From assembly GCA_023138975.1 (NCBI GenBank), contig JAGLON010000013.1, positions 62,001 to 126,000 on the forward strand: a DNA stretch of 64,000 nt, written 5' to 3'. Origin of the DNA: Candidatus Zixiibacteriota bacterium (GTDB taxonomy: Bacteria; Zixibacteria; MSB-5A5; GN15; JAAZOE01). Shown here in pieces: positions 16,375 through 25,449 of the stretch (within the stretch, counting starts at the first letter, position 1; each line of letters starts with the position of its first letter). The notes below the pieces were generated by a model. That model was not told the origin of the DNA, ran no database searches, and was given only the letters and a program-made list of their open reading frames with translations. Position numbers and translations under genes: made by a program.

Positions 16375-17637
16375 ATGGACAAATTCATAATTCGGGGAGC
16401 TAAAAAGCTTTCCGGTAAAGTCACGGTGCAGGGAGCCAAAAATGCCGCATTACCCATAATTGCGGCTTCTTTGTTGATAAAATCGGGTGAATCTGTCATT
16501 CGTAACGTTCCTCCTCTGCGAGATATTTTTACACTTAACCAAATGCTTGAGCATTTGGGAGCAAAAGTATCATACGATGAAAAGAAACATACGTTGAGAG
16601 TTGACGCATCTGGCCTAAATGAAAATACCGCTCCTTATGAATTAATGAGCAAAATGCGAGCGTCATTTTTGGTCTTGGGCCCAATCCTTCAGCGCATGGG
16701 CGAAGCCCGTGTATCTCTGCCCGGCGGGTGCGCGTTAGGTCCTCGACCGGTTGATTATCATATTAAGGGTTTTGCGCGCCTGGGTGCGGAGATTTCCGAA
16801 GAAAAGGGTTTTGTCGTTGCGCGCGCCAAGAGGCTAAAGGGTAATATCATTTATTTTGACAGGCCGAGCCATACTGGAACAGAAAACCTATTGTATGGGG
16901 CGGTAATGGCCAAGGGCTCAACCCGTATAATCAATGCCGCCTGCGACCCGGAAGTCATCGATTTAGTGAAGTTTCTAAAAAAGGCCGGCGCAAAAATATC
17001 AGGAGCCGGGACGCCCGAAATTACTATCGAGGGTGTTTCCCAGTTAGAGCCGGTTAAACACACGGTGATGGGTGATCGTCTTGAAGCCGGAACATTTCTT
17101 ATGGCCGCCATGGTTACCCAAGGCGATGTTTTCGTCTCAGGAGTGGAAACATCTCACCTCGAATTAGTGTTACAGAAGTTAACGGAGGCCGGAGCGGTTA
17201 TAAAGAACAAAGCCGACGGCATTCACCTCACTGCTCCAAAACGAATTAGTCCGCTGGATGTTGTTACTTATCCGTTCCCCGGATATCCCACCGACCTGCA
17301 GGCCTGCTTAACAGCGATGCTAACAAAAGCTGATGGAACCAGCCGAGTACGTGAGACTATCTTTCAGGATGCTTTTTCGTATGTTATGGAGCTTCGCCGT
17401 TTAGGCGCTGATATAAGTGTTACGGCCAATGAGGCCACGATAAACGGCGTTAAAAAATTGACCGGAACATCGGTTATGGCTCCACATATACGAGCTGGCG
17501 CCGGATTAGTTATTGCCGGATTAGCCTCTGCGGGAAGAACTGACGTATTACGTGTGTATCATATAGATAGAGGTTATAACCATCTTGAGGAAAAGTTACA
17601 GGCGCTTGGAGCCGATATAAAAAGAGTAAGGGCCTGA
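16375..17637 (+). CDS. murA: UDP-N-acetylglucosamine 1-carboxyvinyltransferase MurA
   Basis: Transfers enolpyruvate from PEP to UDP-GlcNAc, the first committed step of peptidoglycan synthesis in the cytoplasm. At 420 residues it has the typical length. KNAALP is at 22-27 with the conserved Lys-Asn pair. The active-site loop GGCALGPRPVD has Cys119, the residue attacked by fosfomycin. AGAGG precedes the ATG. It is followed after 18 bases by a large envelope protein and may share its transcript. Confidence 0.97.
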   Translation: MDKFIIRGAKKLSGKVTVQGAKNAALPIIAASLLIKSGESVIRNVPPLRDIFTLNQMLEHLGAKVSYDEKKHTLRVDASGLNENTAPYELMSKMRASFLVLGPILQRMGEARVSLPGGCALGPRPVDYHIKGFARLGAEISEEKGFVVARAKRLKGNIIYFDRPSHTGTENLLYGAVMAKGSTRIINAACDPEVIDLVKFLKKAGAKISGAGTPEITIEGVSQLEPVKHTVMGDRLEAGTFLMAAMVTQGDVFVSGVETSHLELVLQKLTEAGAVIKNKADGIHLTAPKRISPLDVVTYPFPGYPTDLQACLTAMLTKADGTSRVRETIFQDAFSYVMELRRLGADISVTANEATINGVKKLTGTSVMAPHIRAGAGLVIAGLASAGRTDVLRVYHIDRGYNHLEEKLQALGADIKRVRA

Positions 17638-17655
17638 TTCCGAAAGGATTGTAAA

Positions 17656-20600
17656 ATGAGAATATTTACGACGACACTGACAGCATTACTTTTGTGCTTT
17701 ATTGCTTTTGCCGGAGCACAAGAGACATTTTTCGGCAAAAACAAAGTTCAGTATCGTAACTTTGACTGGAATTATATTCAAACGGATCACTTTGACGTTT
17801 ATTTTTATGACAACGAATATGATTTAGCCAAATTCGCGGCCGAGGAGCTTGAAGAAGCCTATGTTATTGTCACCGACCAGTTGAATTACTTTGTTTCCCG
17901 TCGAATACCGGTCTTCGTATATAGTTCCCATAACGATTTTCAGCAGACTAATATAATATCAAGTGAGCTTTCGGAAGGAACACAGGGTTTTACAGAGGTG
18001 TTTAAAAACCGAATGGTAGTGCACTTCATGGGTTCCTATGAAGCTTTCAGGCATCTTCTTCATCATGAGCTGACGCATGCGGTAATCTTTGATATGCTCT
18101 ATGGTCAGTTTTTTAAATCACTGATTTCTTCCAGCCGGTTATTTGTTCAACCGCTCTGGCTCGCGGAAGGGTTCGCGGAGTATTCATCTAACGGCGGATG
18201 GGCTTCGGAAGCGGATATGATTGTCCGCGATGCAACGATTAATGGTTACATGAGACCTCCCGGGTATATGGGACAGCTGGCCTATACCGAAGGTTTTGCT
18301 ATGGTTAAATATATCGTGGATAATTACGGTATAGAAAAACCGGGCGAGATACTAAAACGAGGTAAAGCCTTGATCTCAATTGACAAGGCATTGAAATCCT
18401 CAATCGGTCTAACTGTTGAAGAGTTGTATGACAAATTCTCCAAGGAAATGAAGCGGAGGTACTGGCCGGATATAGCCCAACGACAAGAACCCAAAGAGAT
18501 AGCCAAACAGCTGACAAAACATGGCGAGGACGGCTCATTTTTCAATGAAAAGCCAGTATTTTCTCCCGACGGAAAAACTTTAGCCATGTTTACCAACATT
18601 AACGGCTATACCGAGATCTATCTCATCTCCCCTATCGACGGTAAAAAAATCGCGCGCCTGGTCAAGGGTGAGCGCAATGCCGAACTGGAATCTTTGAGAT
18701 GGTACACTTCGGGCATTTCTTTTTCACCGGATAGTAAAAACATTGTGTTTGTTTCGAAATCCAAAGGTGAGGATGCGCTGAACTTTTTCCGGATAAAAGG
18801 CCGTGATATTTATCTCAAAAAGAAATTTGGATTAAAATCAATAATATCTCCGGCCTGGTCACCAAATGGTAAGTATGTTGCCTTTACCGCACTTCTTGGT
18901 GCTCAACGAAATCTATATTTATACAATCTGGAAAGCGATGAGGTTAGACAATTAACAAACGATGTTTATGACGATACCGATGTTGCGTGGTACCCGGATA
19001 ACACCCGGTTGATTTTCAGCTCCGACCGCCCTCACCCTGAAAACGATCTAGTGATTAAAGAAGATGCAATCGTTTTCGGAGTATACAACCTTCATGAATT
19101 AAATACCGAAACCAGCACAGTTTCACCGGTACTGGTAGGTCCCGGTCCGAATCGTGAACCGGTTATAACCCAAAACGGTCGAAAAATAGCATTCACATCC
19201 GGTCGTAACGGCATCGATAATCTTTATGTGTATTATATTGATTCCTCACGTACTATCGCAGTTACTAACGCGCTGACAAACGCCAAATCCCCAACTTGGG
19301 ACGCAAACGGAGAGAAGCTTGCCTTTTCCACTTTCTTCTATGGTGGATATGATATCTTTCTAATGACTGAAGTATCTCAAAAAGGAGATAATGGTGTACT
19401 CCCGGTGACTGATTTTGTGCTCGGAAAATATGACAATTCCATTGAGTGGGCTCGGCCCGCCCTCGAAGGAGACCATGTTGAGGAGAATTCAAAGTTGGCT
19501 CAGGTGGAAACCCCGATTGACGACCCGGATTTCCCTAAAGATAATGGCGAAGTGGAATCAGAATTCGCTCCAGGTAAAGCCGATGATAAAATAATAGCCT
19601 TGTCTCCGGAAGATAAAAATGAGGACTCTGTCGAACCTTCCGTTGAGGATTCTACCGTATCTGATTCAACCGAAGCCGAGGAAGTGCCTTCAGTAGACCC
19701 GGAAGAAGACCTTTATGTTTATAGAGCTCCTAAATCTGAATCTGTTTTCGATCCGCAGGGTTCTGTAATTTCTGAAACCGGAGAAGAATCTTTTATTGAT
19801 GAGAAGGCTGTTGACAGCTTGGCCACTGTTGCTCTGGATAATCGGCATCCCAGTGGTGAATATAAAACAAAACCGTATAAAACTAAATTCACGCCTGATA
19901 TCATTTCGGGCGGTCTTCAGTATGATACCTTTTTCGGATTTAGAGGGCAAACAGTATTTCTCTTCTCCGATTATCTTGGAGACCATGAAATTGTGATAGC
20001 AACTGATTTGGTCAATACAATAGATCAATCAAATATCCAGCTATCCTATCTATATAAGCGTCATCGCATCAATTACGGTGTTGGCCTGTTTCATACCAAG
20101 AATTTTTATCAGAATGCCCTAAATGAGGTATTCTCGGACAGGTTCTATGGAATGATGGGAATGATGTCGATGCCGCAATCGAAGTTCACCCGGTTTGACT
20201 TAAGCACAGCGCTTTATTTTGTGGATCGCAAAAATTATGACACCGAAGAAAAATCAAACGTCCGAATTTCTACCGGTTCATTCAGCTGGACACATGATAC
20301 CGTATTATGGGGAATCACAGGACCGGTTAAGGGGCGACGGTTTAAGATAACAACCGAAGGGGCCATTCCGGTTTTCGGAGCCGAATCAGTCGAATATTAC
20401 TCAGGCGAATTAGATTACAGGCAGTATTTTCCGCTTGGGCGGCCGTTCACTTTCGCCTTTCGTTATTCCGGAGGATTTTCTAATGGCGCGTTCCCGAAGA
20501 ATTACTATTTGGGCGGCAATGTCAATAAAATCGGATCAATTTCAGTTGATAACAGCGTCTATAATGTCGAGAATCTCTATTTTTCAAGCATTGTAACTCC

Positions 20601-20961
20601 GCTTCGAGGCTACGACTATTATGACTTTGTCGGAACACGCTACAGTGTCGTCAATATGGAACTCAGATTTCCATTTATAGATTATTTTATAATGCGCTAT
20701 CCGTTGCGTTTGGGACTCAGCCGTGTCACCGGTGCACTATTTCTTGATATGGGAGCGACCTGGAATGAGAGCGACACATCGTTTAAGGGTGGCGCCTCCG
20801 AAGGCGGTAACCGTTTAGTCGGTATCAAATCCGGTTTTGGATTTGGGGCACGAGCTAATTTGGGATTTCTGGTTCTACGATATGATATGGCCTGGCGCAC
20901 AGATTTCAAATCAGTCGAACCGCATACAAAGCATTATTTTTCACTCGGAGCTGATTTTTAG
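17656..20961 (+). CDS. Gluzincin protease / beta-propeller / outer-membrane barrel fusion
   Basis: 1101 residues. A signal peptide covers about 1-21 (ends AGA-QE). A peptidase-MA-like metalloprotease domain follows with HELTH at 137-141 and WLAEGFAEY at 168-176, giving an intact HExxH...E zinc site. Next comes a TolB/PD40 propeller (FSPDGKTLAMF, WSPNGKYVAF), an acidic low-complexity linker at about 600-690 (many Glu/Asp/Ser), and a C-terminal region of about 350 residues resembling an Omp85/BamA-type barrel that ends ...LGADF with a terminal Phe, as expected for BAM-inserted proteins. It is probably anchored in the outer membrane with the protease and propeller on one face. Substrate unknown. 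Confidence 0.82.
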   Translation: MRIFTTTLTALLLCFIAFAGAQETFFGKNKVQYRNFDWNYIQTDHFDVYFYDNEYDLAKFAAEELEEAYVIVTDQLNYFVSRRIPVFVYSSHNDFQQTNIISSELSEGTQGFTEVFKNRMVVHFMGSYEAFRHLLHHELTHAVIFDMLYGQFFKSLISSSRLFVQPLWLAEGFAEYSSNGGWASEADMIVRDATINGYMRPPGYMGQLAYTEGFAMVKYIVDNYGIEKPGEILKRGKALISIDKALKSSIGLTVEELYDKFSKEMKRRYWPDIAQRQEPKEIAKQLTKHGEDGSFFNEKPVFSPDGKTLAMFTNINGYTEIYLISPIDGKKIARLVKGERNAELESLRWYTSGISFSPDSKNIVFVSKSKGEDALNFFRIKGRDIYLKKKFGLKSIISPAWSPNGKYVAFTALLGAQRNLYLYNLESDEVRQLTNDVYDDTDVAWYPDNTRLIFSSDRPHPENDLVIKEDAIVFGVYNLHELNTETSTVSPVLVGPGPNREPVITQNGRKIAFTSGRNGIDNLYVYYIDSSRTIAVTNALTNAKSPTWDANGEKLAFSTFFYGGYDIFLMTEVSQKGDNGVLPVTDFVLGKYDNSIEWARPALEGDHVEENSKLAQVETPIDDPDFPKDNGEVESEFAPGKADDKIIALSPEDKNEDSVEPSVEDSTVSDSTEAEEVPSVDPEEDLYVYRAPKSESVFDPQGSVISETGEESFIDEKAVDSLATVALDNRHPSGEYKTKPYKTKFTPDIISGGLQYDTFFGFRGQTVFLFSDYLGDHEIVIATDLVNTIDQSNIQLSYLYKRHRINYGVGLFHTKNFYQNALNEVFSDRFYGMMGMMSMPQSKFTRFDLSTALYFVDRKNYDTEEKSNVRISTGSFSWTHDTVLWGITGPVKGRRFKITTEGAIPVFGAESVEYYSGELDYRQYFPLGRPFTFAFRYSGGFSNGAFPKNYYLGGNVNKIGSISVDNSVYNVENLYFSSIVTPLRGYDYYDFVGTRYSVVNMELRFPFIDYFIMRYPLRLGLSRVTGALFLDMGATWNESDTSFKGGASEGGNRLVGIKSGFGFGARANLGFLVLRYDMAWRTDFKSVEPHTKHYFSLGADF

Positions 20962-20988
20962 AGGGGTAAATAACCAGATACAAAAAAA

Positions 20989-21015
20989 GCCCCGTAAAAA
21001 CGGGGCTTTTTTTTT
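20989..21015. terminator. Bidirectional terminator
   Basis: Stem GCCCCGT / ACGGGGC with an AAAA loop, flanked by A7 on the left and T9 on the right. It serves the plus-strand barrel protein and the convergent histone-like gene. Confidence 0.92.
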
Positions 21016-21023
21016 GCTATTGC

Positions 21024-21515
21024 TTATCTTCTCTTCTTAGCGACTTTTTTCTTAGCAACTTTCTTTTTAGGAGCCGCTTTTTTCTTGGCTACTTTCTTTT
21101 TGACGACTTTCTTTTTAGCGACTTTTTTCTTCACGACTTTCTTTTTGGCAACCTTTTTCTTCGGAGCCGCTTTTTTCTTGGCTACTTTCTTTTTAACAAC
21201 TTTCTTCTTAGCGACTTTTTTCTTCACGACTTTCTTTTTGGCAACCTTTTTCTTCGGAGCCGCTTTTTTCTTAGGTGCCACTTTTTTCAAACCGAGAGCT
21301 ACAGCTTTCGATCGAATTGAGCTAACTGTGCGTTTTAGCTTCTTTGCCACCTGAGCGGTTGGAGTGTTTTTGTAAAGCTTCTTTAACTCTCTGATATCCG
21401 CCGGTGTCCACAGCTTGGCTCCGCCAGTCTTTTTCTTCTTGACAGTTTTCTTCACTGCTTTTTTAGCGGTGGTTTTTTTCTTGGGAGCAGCTTTCTTCTT
21501 TGCTGTTTTTCTCAC
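21024..21515 (-). CDS. Histone-H1-like lysine-rich DNA-binding protein with SANT/Myb-like domain
   Basis: 163 residues, about half lysine. A lysine/alanine-rich N-terminus is followed at roughly 35-77 by a compact helical domain (LWTPADIRELKKLY, then AQVAKKLKRTVSSIRSKA) that looks like a SANT/Myb-type DNA-binding module. The tail is built from a 31-residue unit (AAPKKK plus VAKKK/VVKKK pentamers) repeated twice and partly a third time, encoded by 93-bp direct repeats. It resembles eukaryotic H1 tails and the Hc1/AlgP class in bacteria; nucleoid binding is the likely role. AAGGAGG precedes the start. A plus-strand ORF in the same repeat is a shadow. Confidence 0.82.
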   Translation of the reverse strand: MRKTAKKKAAPKKKTTAKKAVKKTVKKKKTGGAKLWTPADIRELKKLYKNTPTAQVAKKLKRTVSSIRSKAVALGLKKVAPKKKAAPKKKVAKKKVVKKKVAKKKVVKKKVAKKKAAPKKKVAKKKVVKKKVAKKKVVKKKVAKKKAAPKKKVAKKKVAKKRR

Positions 21516-21567
21516 GAAAAAACCTCCTTATGTTTCGCTCACAACTTATTTGAGCAAGCTGCGAACA

Positions 21568-21588
21568 TGGTTAATGGTGTGTGAACTC
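21568..21588 (+). repeat. 21-nt shared element, copy A
   Basis: Begins TGGTTAATGGTGT and ends TGAACTC. It matches 31365-31385 with one mismatch. It lies in the predicted leader of the histone-like gene, just downstream of its promoter, in antisense orientation. Confidence 0.5.
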
Positions 21589-21601
21589 ATGCTTGTCGTC
21601 A

Positions 21602-21629
21602 AAAGTATGTTTTTTATTATTGATGTCAA
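21602..21629 (-). promoter_or_regulatory. Promoter of the histone-like gene
   Basis: Minus-strand TTGACA (complement of 21624-21629), 16 bp, TACTTT (complement of 21602-21607). The -35 is perfect and the -10 weak. Predicted leader is about 80 bases. Confidence 0.55.
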
Positions 21630-21727
21630 CACAAAAATCACAATTGCGCTATTTATATTTTCTCTTTTAAAGTTATATCGACATCATTATTAAAAGATAT
21701 AACGCTTTTGAATAATAAATGTTTGCA

Positions 21728-21771
21728 TTGTTCTCATCCGACGCATCAAATAATGCATCAGATAAGAACAA
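21728..21771 (-). terminator. Inverted repeat downstream of the Lon-family gene
   Basis: TTGTTCTCATC (21728-21738) pairs with GATAAGAACAA (21761-21771) with one mismatch, 22-nt loop. It has no clear T tract, so it may be an mRNA 3' stabiliser rather than a classic terminator. Confidence 0.4.
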
Positions 21772-21782
21772 AAAGAAGAATA

Positions 21783-24197
21783 TTATGAACGGATATAATC
21801 CCGCCACGTTTCAGCGAGTTCAATAAGGCGGCGTTGAGCCAGGTTGTTGATGCTTCCTTCGGGAAACTCACTCTTTGCATCACGCTCTCCAGCGGGAATC
21901 CCGGTTAGTATTTCAACACCCTCATCAATTGTCGATATCGCATAAATAGCGAATTTATTATCACGCACAGCTTCGACTATTTCATCTTTCAGCATCAAAT
22001 CGGCTTTATTCTGTATGGGGATCAAAACTCCCTGCTTTCCTGTAAGGCCTTTTATCTTACAGGTATCAAAGAATCCTTCGACCTTCTCATTCACTCCACC
22101 AATAGGTTGTATCTCGCCTTTTTGATTTACCGAACCGGTTACTGCAAAACCTTGATAGATGGGTTTATCAGTAAGAGCCGACAATAGGGCGTAGATTTCA
22201 GTTGATGATGCAGAATCACCGTCGATTCCTGAATAAGATTGCTCAAAGCACAAAGAGGCTGTAAAAACCAAAGGGGTTTTACGGCCGAATCGATTGCGCA
22301 TAAACCCGGAAAGAATTAAAACTCCCTTGTCATGAGTCCGACCCGACATTGATGCTTCTCTTTCGATATTTATCACGCCGTCAGCGCCGGGGGCAAGTGA
22401 TGCGGTTATGCGCGTTGGTCGACCAAAGGCATGCTCACCGAGATCATAAACCGACAGACCATTAATCTGCCCAACTTCTCGGCCATCCACCTCAAGCAAA
22501 TATATTTCCCGCTCATACATCTCATGGATTTTCTTTTCTACCAGATTCACTCGCTTAGTCTGCTGTAAGATTGCCTGTTTAACCGTTTTGCGATCAATTT
22601 CTGATTGATCTTGTTTTTTCGCGATCCAGGATGATTCCCGTATAATATCCGAAATCTCGGTAAAGCGAGTCGATAGCCGGTCTTTTCGACCTGATAGTTT
22701 TACTCCATGTTCCGCAATTGCCGCCAGACCGGATTTATCAACTGCAAGAAGATTATGCTGATCTGTAATTTTCTTGGTAAATTGCGCATATTGAGCAACG
22801 CCATCTTTATTGTTAATCATCACATTATCAAATTCAGCTTTGATCTTAAAAACCTTCTTGAAGTCAGAATCACCCATAAACAGCGCATCATAGATACGGC
22901 TTTCGCCGATGATAATCACTTTGACATCAATATCTATCGCTTCCGGTTTAAGCCCTCCTCCCGACATCATTGGTGTTTCAACATTGGAAATTACTAAATG
23001 CCCGGTTTTAAGGGTACGTTTGAGCATCGGCCATACCTGAGGCTCAGAAAATAAATCAACTGCATTGATAACCAGATAACCGCCGTTGGCTTGAACCAGA
23101 GAACCGCCTTGTATGCGGGTAAAATCTGACCGCCATCCGCCACCGGGCGAATAAACCCTCTCTATGGCGCCGAATAAGTTCTTATATGACGGAAATTCCT
23201 CAACAATTACCGGGCGCTTTTTCAGGTCTTTATTATCAACCAGCAGATTAACGGCCAAATCATTGAATAAGTCTCGCAACCGAGCGATGCCATCCTGCTC
23301 ATCCTTAGCCTCGGAGCTGGGGCGAAAAATATCGAGTTCCTCGAATAATACTTCATTTAAGTCAGCTAAATAAGCCTGTACCTTTTCATCTTTATATATC
23401 CCCTGTAATGTCTCTATTTTATCATTGATAAGCGGTACGACCAAAGAAGTATCGAGGCGATCAAGCTCATCTTCGAGACTGCCTGATATATTTTTACTCT
23501 GTTGAGAAAGAGTTTTAAATTCTTTGGAGAGGTTTTCATACTCAGTTTTTATCAGGTCGAGCTGAGCCTGCTCCATTTTTTCATCGATAACCGCCTTCTC
23601 CAGCTCTGCAATCGCGATAGGTTCACCGTTAATAAGCGGCTGCAAATCAGGACGCACAACCGAACCATATTGCAATTGAACGAGTGTAAAACTTTTCTCT
23701 TTCAAAGTTTTCTCAAATTCGATAAACATATCTTTTTGGCGACTGTCAAATTCTTTTATAATTCGTTCCCGTTTTTGGCGATAGTTATTCCCGGAGAATA
23801 TTTTTGGAATCACAGTAACGAGAGAGTTAAGCAAGTAGTTTATTGCTTTCTGGAACTTGCGTCCCTCACCAGCCTGAAAATAAAGTACTTGAGGGCAATC
23901 GGGAGTGAGGAAGTTGTTCACATAGCATATATCCTTAAGTGCTAATTCCTCGTCACCGTTCGCTCCCTCAAGAAGAAGTTTTACCGCAGTCGTTCGCCCC
24001 GTTCCCGGTTGTCCGGTTACAAAGATGTTATACCCTTTGGAATGTATCTCCAGCCCCAATTGGACTGCTGACATAGCGCGATCCTGGCCTATTATACTGC
24101 AACAAGGATCAACATCGTTCTCTTGAAAGATGGATTCATCACAGTGGTATTGCAGGTTTTCCGGTTTTACACTAAGTTTGTTCTGTATATCTGACAT
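21783..24197 (-). CDS. Lon-family ATP-dependent protease (AAA_32 type)
   Basis: 804 residues. An N-terminal AAA module holds the P-loop GQPGTGRTTAVK near residue 62, interrupted by a long coiled-coil/insert region (residues about 150-290). The C-terminal Lon protease domain has the serine in GIDGDSASS (Ser662) and the lysine in GGVNEKVEGF (Lys705), the Lon Ser-Lys dyad. This is the LonB-like family lacking the classic Lon N-domain, presumably a cytoplasmic quality-control protease. The ATG has GAGGAG upstream. A perfect AACGC-AAA-GCGTT palindrome lies about 50 bases before the start, but I cannot connect it to a known heat-shock operator. Confidence 0.9.
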   Translation of the reverse strand: MSDIQNKLSVKPENLQYHCDESIFQENDVDPCCSIIGQDRAMSAVQLGLEIHSKGYNIFVTGQPGTGRTTAVKLLLEGANGDEELALKDICYVNNFLTPDCPQVLYFQAGEGRKFQKAINYLLNSLVTVIPKIFSGNNYRQKRERIIKEFDSRQKDMFIEFEKTLKEKSFTLVQLQYGSVVRPDLQPLINGEPIAIAELEKAVIDEKMEQAQLDLIKTEYENLSKEFKTLSQQSKNISGSLEDELDRLDTSLVVPLINDKIETLQGIYKDEKVQAYLADLNEVLFEELDIFRPSSEAKDEQDGIARLRDLFNDLAVNLLVDNKDLKKRPVIVEEFPSYKNLFGAIERVYSPGGGWRSDFTRIQGGSLVQANGGYLVINAVDLFSEPQVWPMLKRTLKTGHLVISNVETPMMSGGGLKPEAIDIDVKVIIIGESRIYDALFMGDSDFKKVFKIKAEFDNVMINNKDGVAQYAQFTKKITDQHNLLAVDKSGLAAIAEHGVKLSGRKDRLSTRFTEISDIIRESSWIAKKQDQSEIDRKTVKQAILQQTKRVNLVEKKIHEMYEREIYLLEVDGREVGQINGLSVYDLGEHAFGRPTRITASLAPGADGVINIEREASMSGRTHDKGVLILSGFMRNRFGRKTPLVFTASLCFEQSYSGIDGDSASSTEIYALLSALTDKPIYQGFAVTGSVNQKGEIQPIGGVNEKVEGFFDTCKIKGLTGKQGVLIPIQNKADLMLKDEIVEAVRDNKFAIYAISTIDEGVEILTGIPAGERDAKSEFPEGSINNLAQRRLIELAETWRDYIRS

Positions 24198-24337
24198 ATG
24201 TTTCTCCTCAATATCAATTTCCCAATATAGATAATCGATTCGATAAACGCAAAGCGTTCATCTTGTAATCATATTTTTTGTAAATTATACATAGAGACAT
24301 TTAACCAGTTTCAGGAATATCTTTTTGATACGTAATA

Positions 24338-25378
24338 TTACTTGGAGTCGATTTTTTCCTCTATCAAATCGCCAATAAATGCAGCCAAGCTCACATTATC
24401 GTTAAACGATTCAGTACGGATAAAAGTTTTTATTCCGGCTTCTGCCGCTATTTGGCTCAGTTGAATATCGATATTGTAAAGGGTTCCGAAATGATCGGAG
24501 ACAAAACTAATGGGAGCGATAACTATTTGTTCTATGTTTTGTTGAGCAAGCTCTCTAATAATTTTTCCGGCATCCGGTTCGACAATGTCATCGTTTTCAT
24601 TATGCGGTTGAAAGGTTAAACTGAAATCATACCCATCGCCAACGGATTCTGCGGTTTGGGACAGATTAGTAAGATAATTATCGTTTGAGTCAATCATATC
24701 TTGAGTGGCACCATGAGCGATAAAGAGCAGCTTATACGGCTTTTTAAGGTCGATATTTTCCATAGCATCTTCGATGTGTTTGCGCAATAATTTGATATAT
24801 TCGGCCCTTTCGGACCATCTATCAATAAGAGAGACAGTAAGCTCACCCTCAAAATCCTTCAGCCATTCACCAACCGGTTCCAGAATGGCTCCGGTAGTAG
24901 CTTCACTGAAATGAGGATACATTGAAAAAAGGATGATATGACGGCAACCTTCATCAATGGCTGCATCAAGCTCCTCCGGTATCGTAGGTTCGCTATAGCG
25001 CATTCCGGCAAAGATATCCGCCTGCGGGTATTTTTTTCCTAAATCACGCCGGACATTCGAAGCAATCAATCGTGTCCAACGCAAAAGCGGCGAACCGCCA
25101 ATTTCATCATATTGCCGAGCTATCTTCTCTGAACTTTTTGAAGAAAGGATTTTTGCCAGAGGTTTTTGCAATAATATCGACAGAGGGCGATCTTTTACAT
25201 TGGGATCAGAATAAAGATTATACAGATATTCTTCGACTTCATCAGCCGATTCAGGACCGCCCCGGTTCAAAAACAGAACGCCCCATTTTTTCTCACCAAA
25301 GTCAAATTGAATTCCGGGCTTAGAAAGGAATCTTTTATTTGAAAACAAGTCACTCATAATCTTACTCATGAATAACAA
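24338..25378 (-). CDS. hemH: Ferrochelatase family protein HemH, atypical active site
   Basis: Inserts Fe2+ into porphyrin at the end of heme synthesis. The family fold is clear (GVLFLNRGGPESADEVEEYL, FSMYPHFSEATTGA, LFIAHGAT, APISFVSDHFGTLY). The metal-site His is present in IAHG. However, the position corresponding to B. subtilis Glu264 (in DHLEVLY) is Gly here (DHFGTLY), and the second acidic residue of that helix is Gln. Starts at 25378 (TTG), 25369 or 25357 are possible; MSDLFSNK at 25357 would fit the family. Last gene of the hem operon. Confidence 0.85.
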   Translation of the reverse strand: MLFMSKIMSDLFSNKRFLSKPGIQFDFGEKKWGVLFLNRGGPESADEVEEYLYNLYSDPNVKDRPLSILLQKPLAKILSSKSSEKIARQYDEIGGSPLLRWTRLIASNVRRDLGKKYPQADIFAGMRYSEPTIPEELDAAIDEGCRHIILFSMYPHFSEATTGAILEPVGEWLKDFEGELTVSLIDRWSERAEYIKLLRKHIEDAMENIDLKKPYKLLFIAHGATQDMIDSNDNYLTNLSQTAESVGDGYDFSLTFQPHNENDDIVEPDAGKIIRELAQQNIEQIVIAPISFVSDHFGTLYNIDIQLSQIAAEAGIKTFIRTESFNDNVSLAAFIGDLIEEKIDSK

Positions 25379-25449
25379 TAAATAATATTAGTGACGCAGA
25401 CTCAAGCAAAATCGATTGAATTAAGGTCGAAAAATATCTCGTGAAATAC

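Noticed and set aside
21085..21354. 89-codon Phe-rich ORF opposite the histone-like gene
   Set aside because: It is the reverse reading of the Lys-rich repeat; its TFFLATFF text is a by-product of KKK codons.
24246..24258. AACGC-AAA-GCGTT palindrome as a heat-shock operator of the Lon gene
   Set aside because: It does not match CIRCE or another operator I know, and it is short; noted but not called as a feature.
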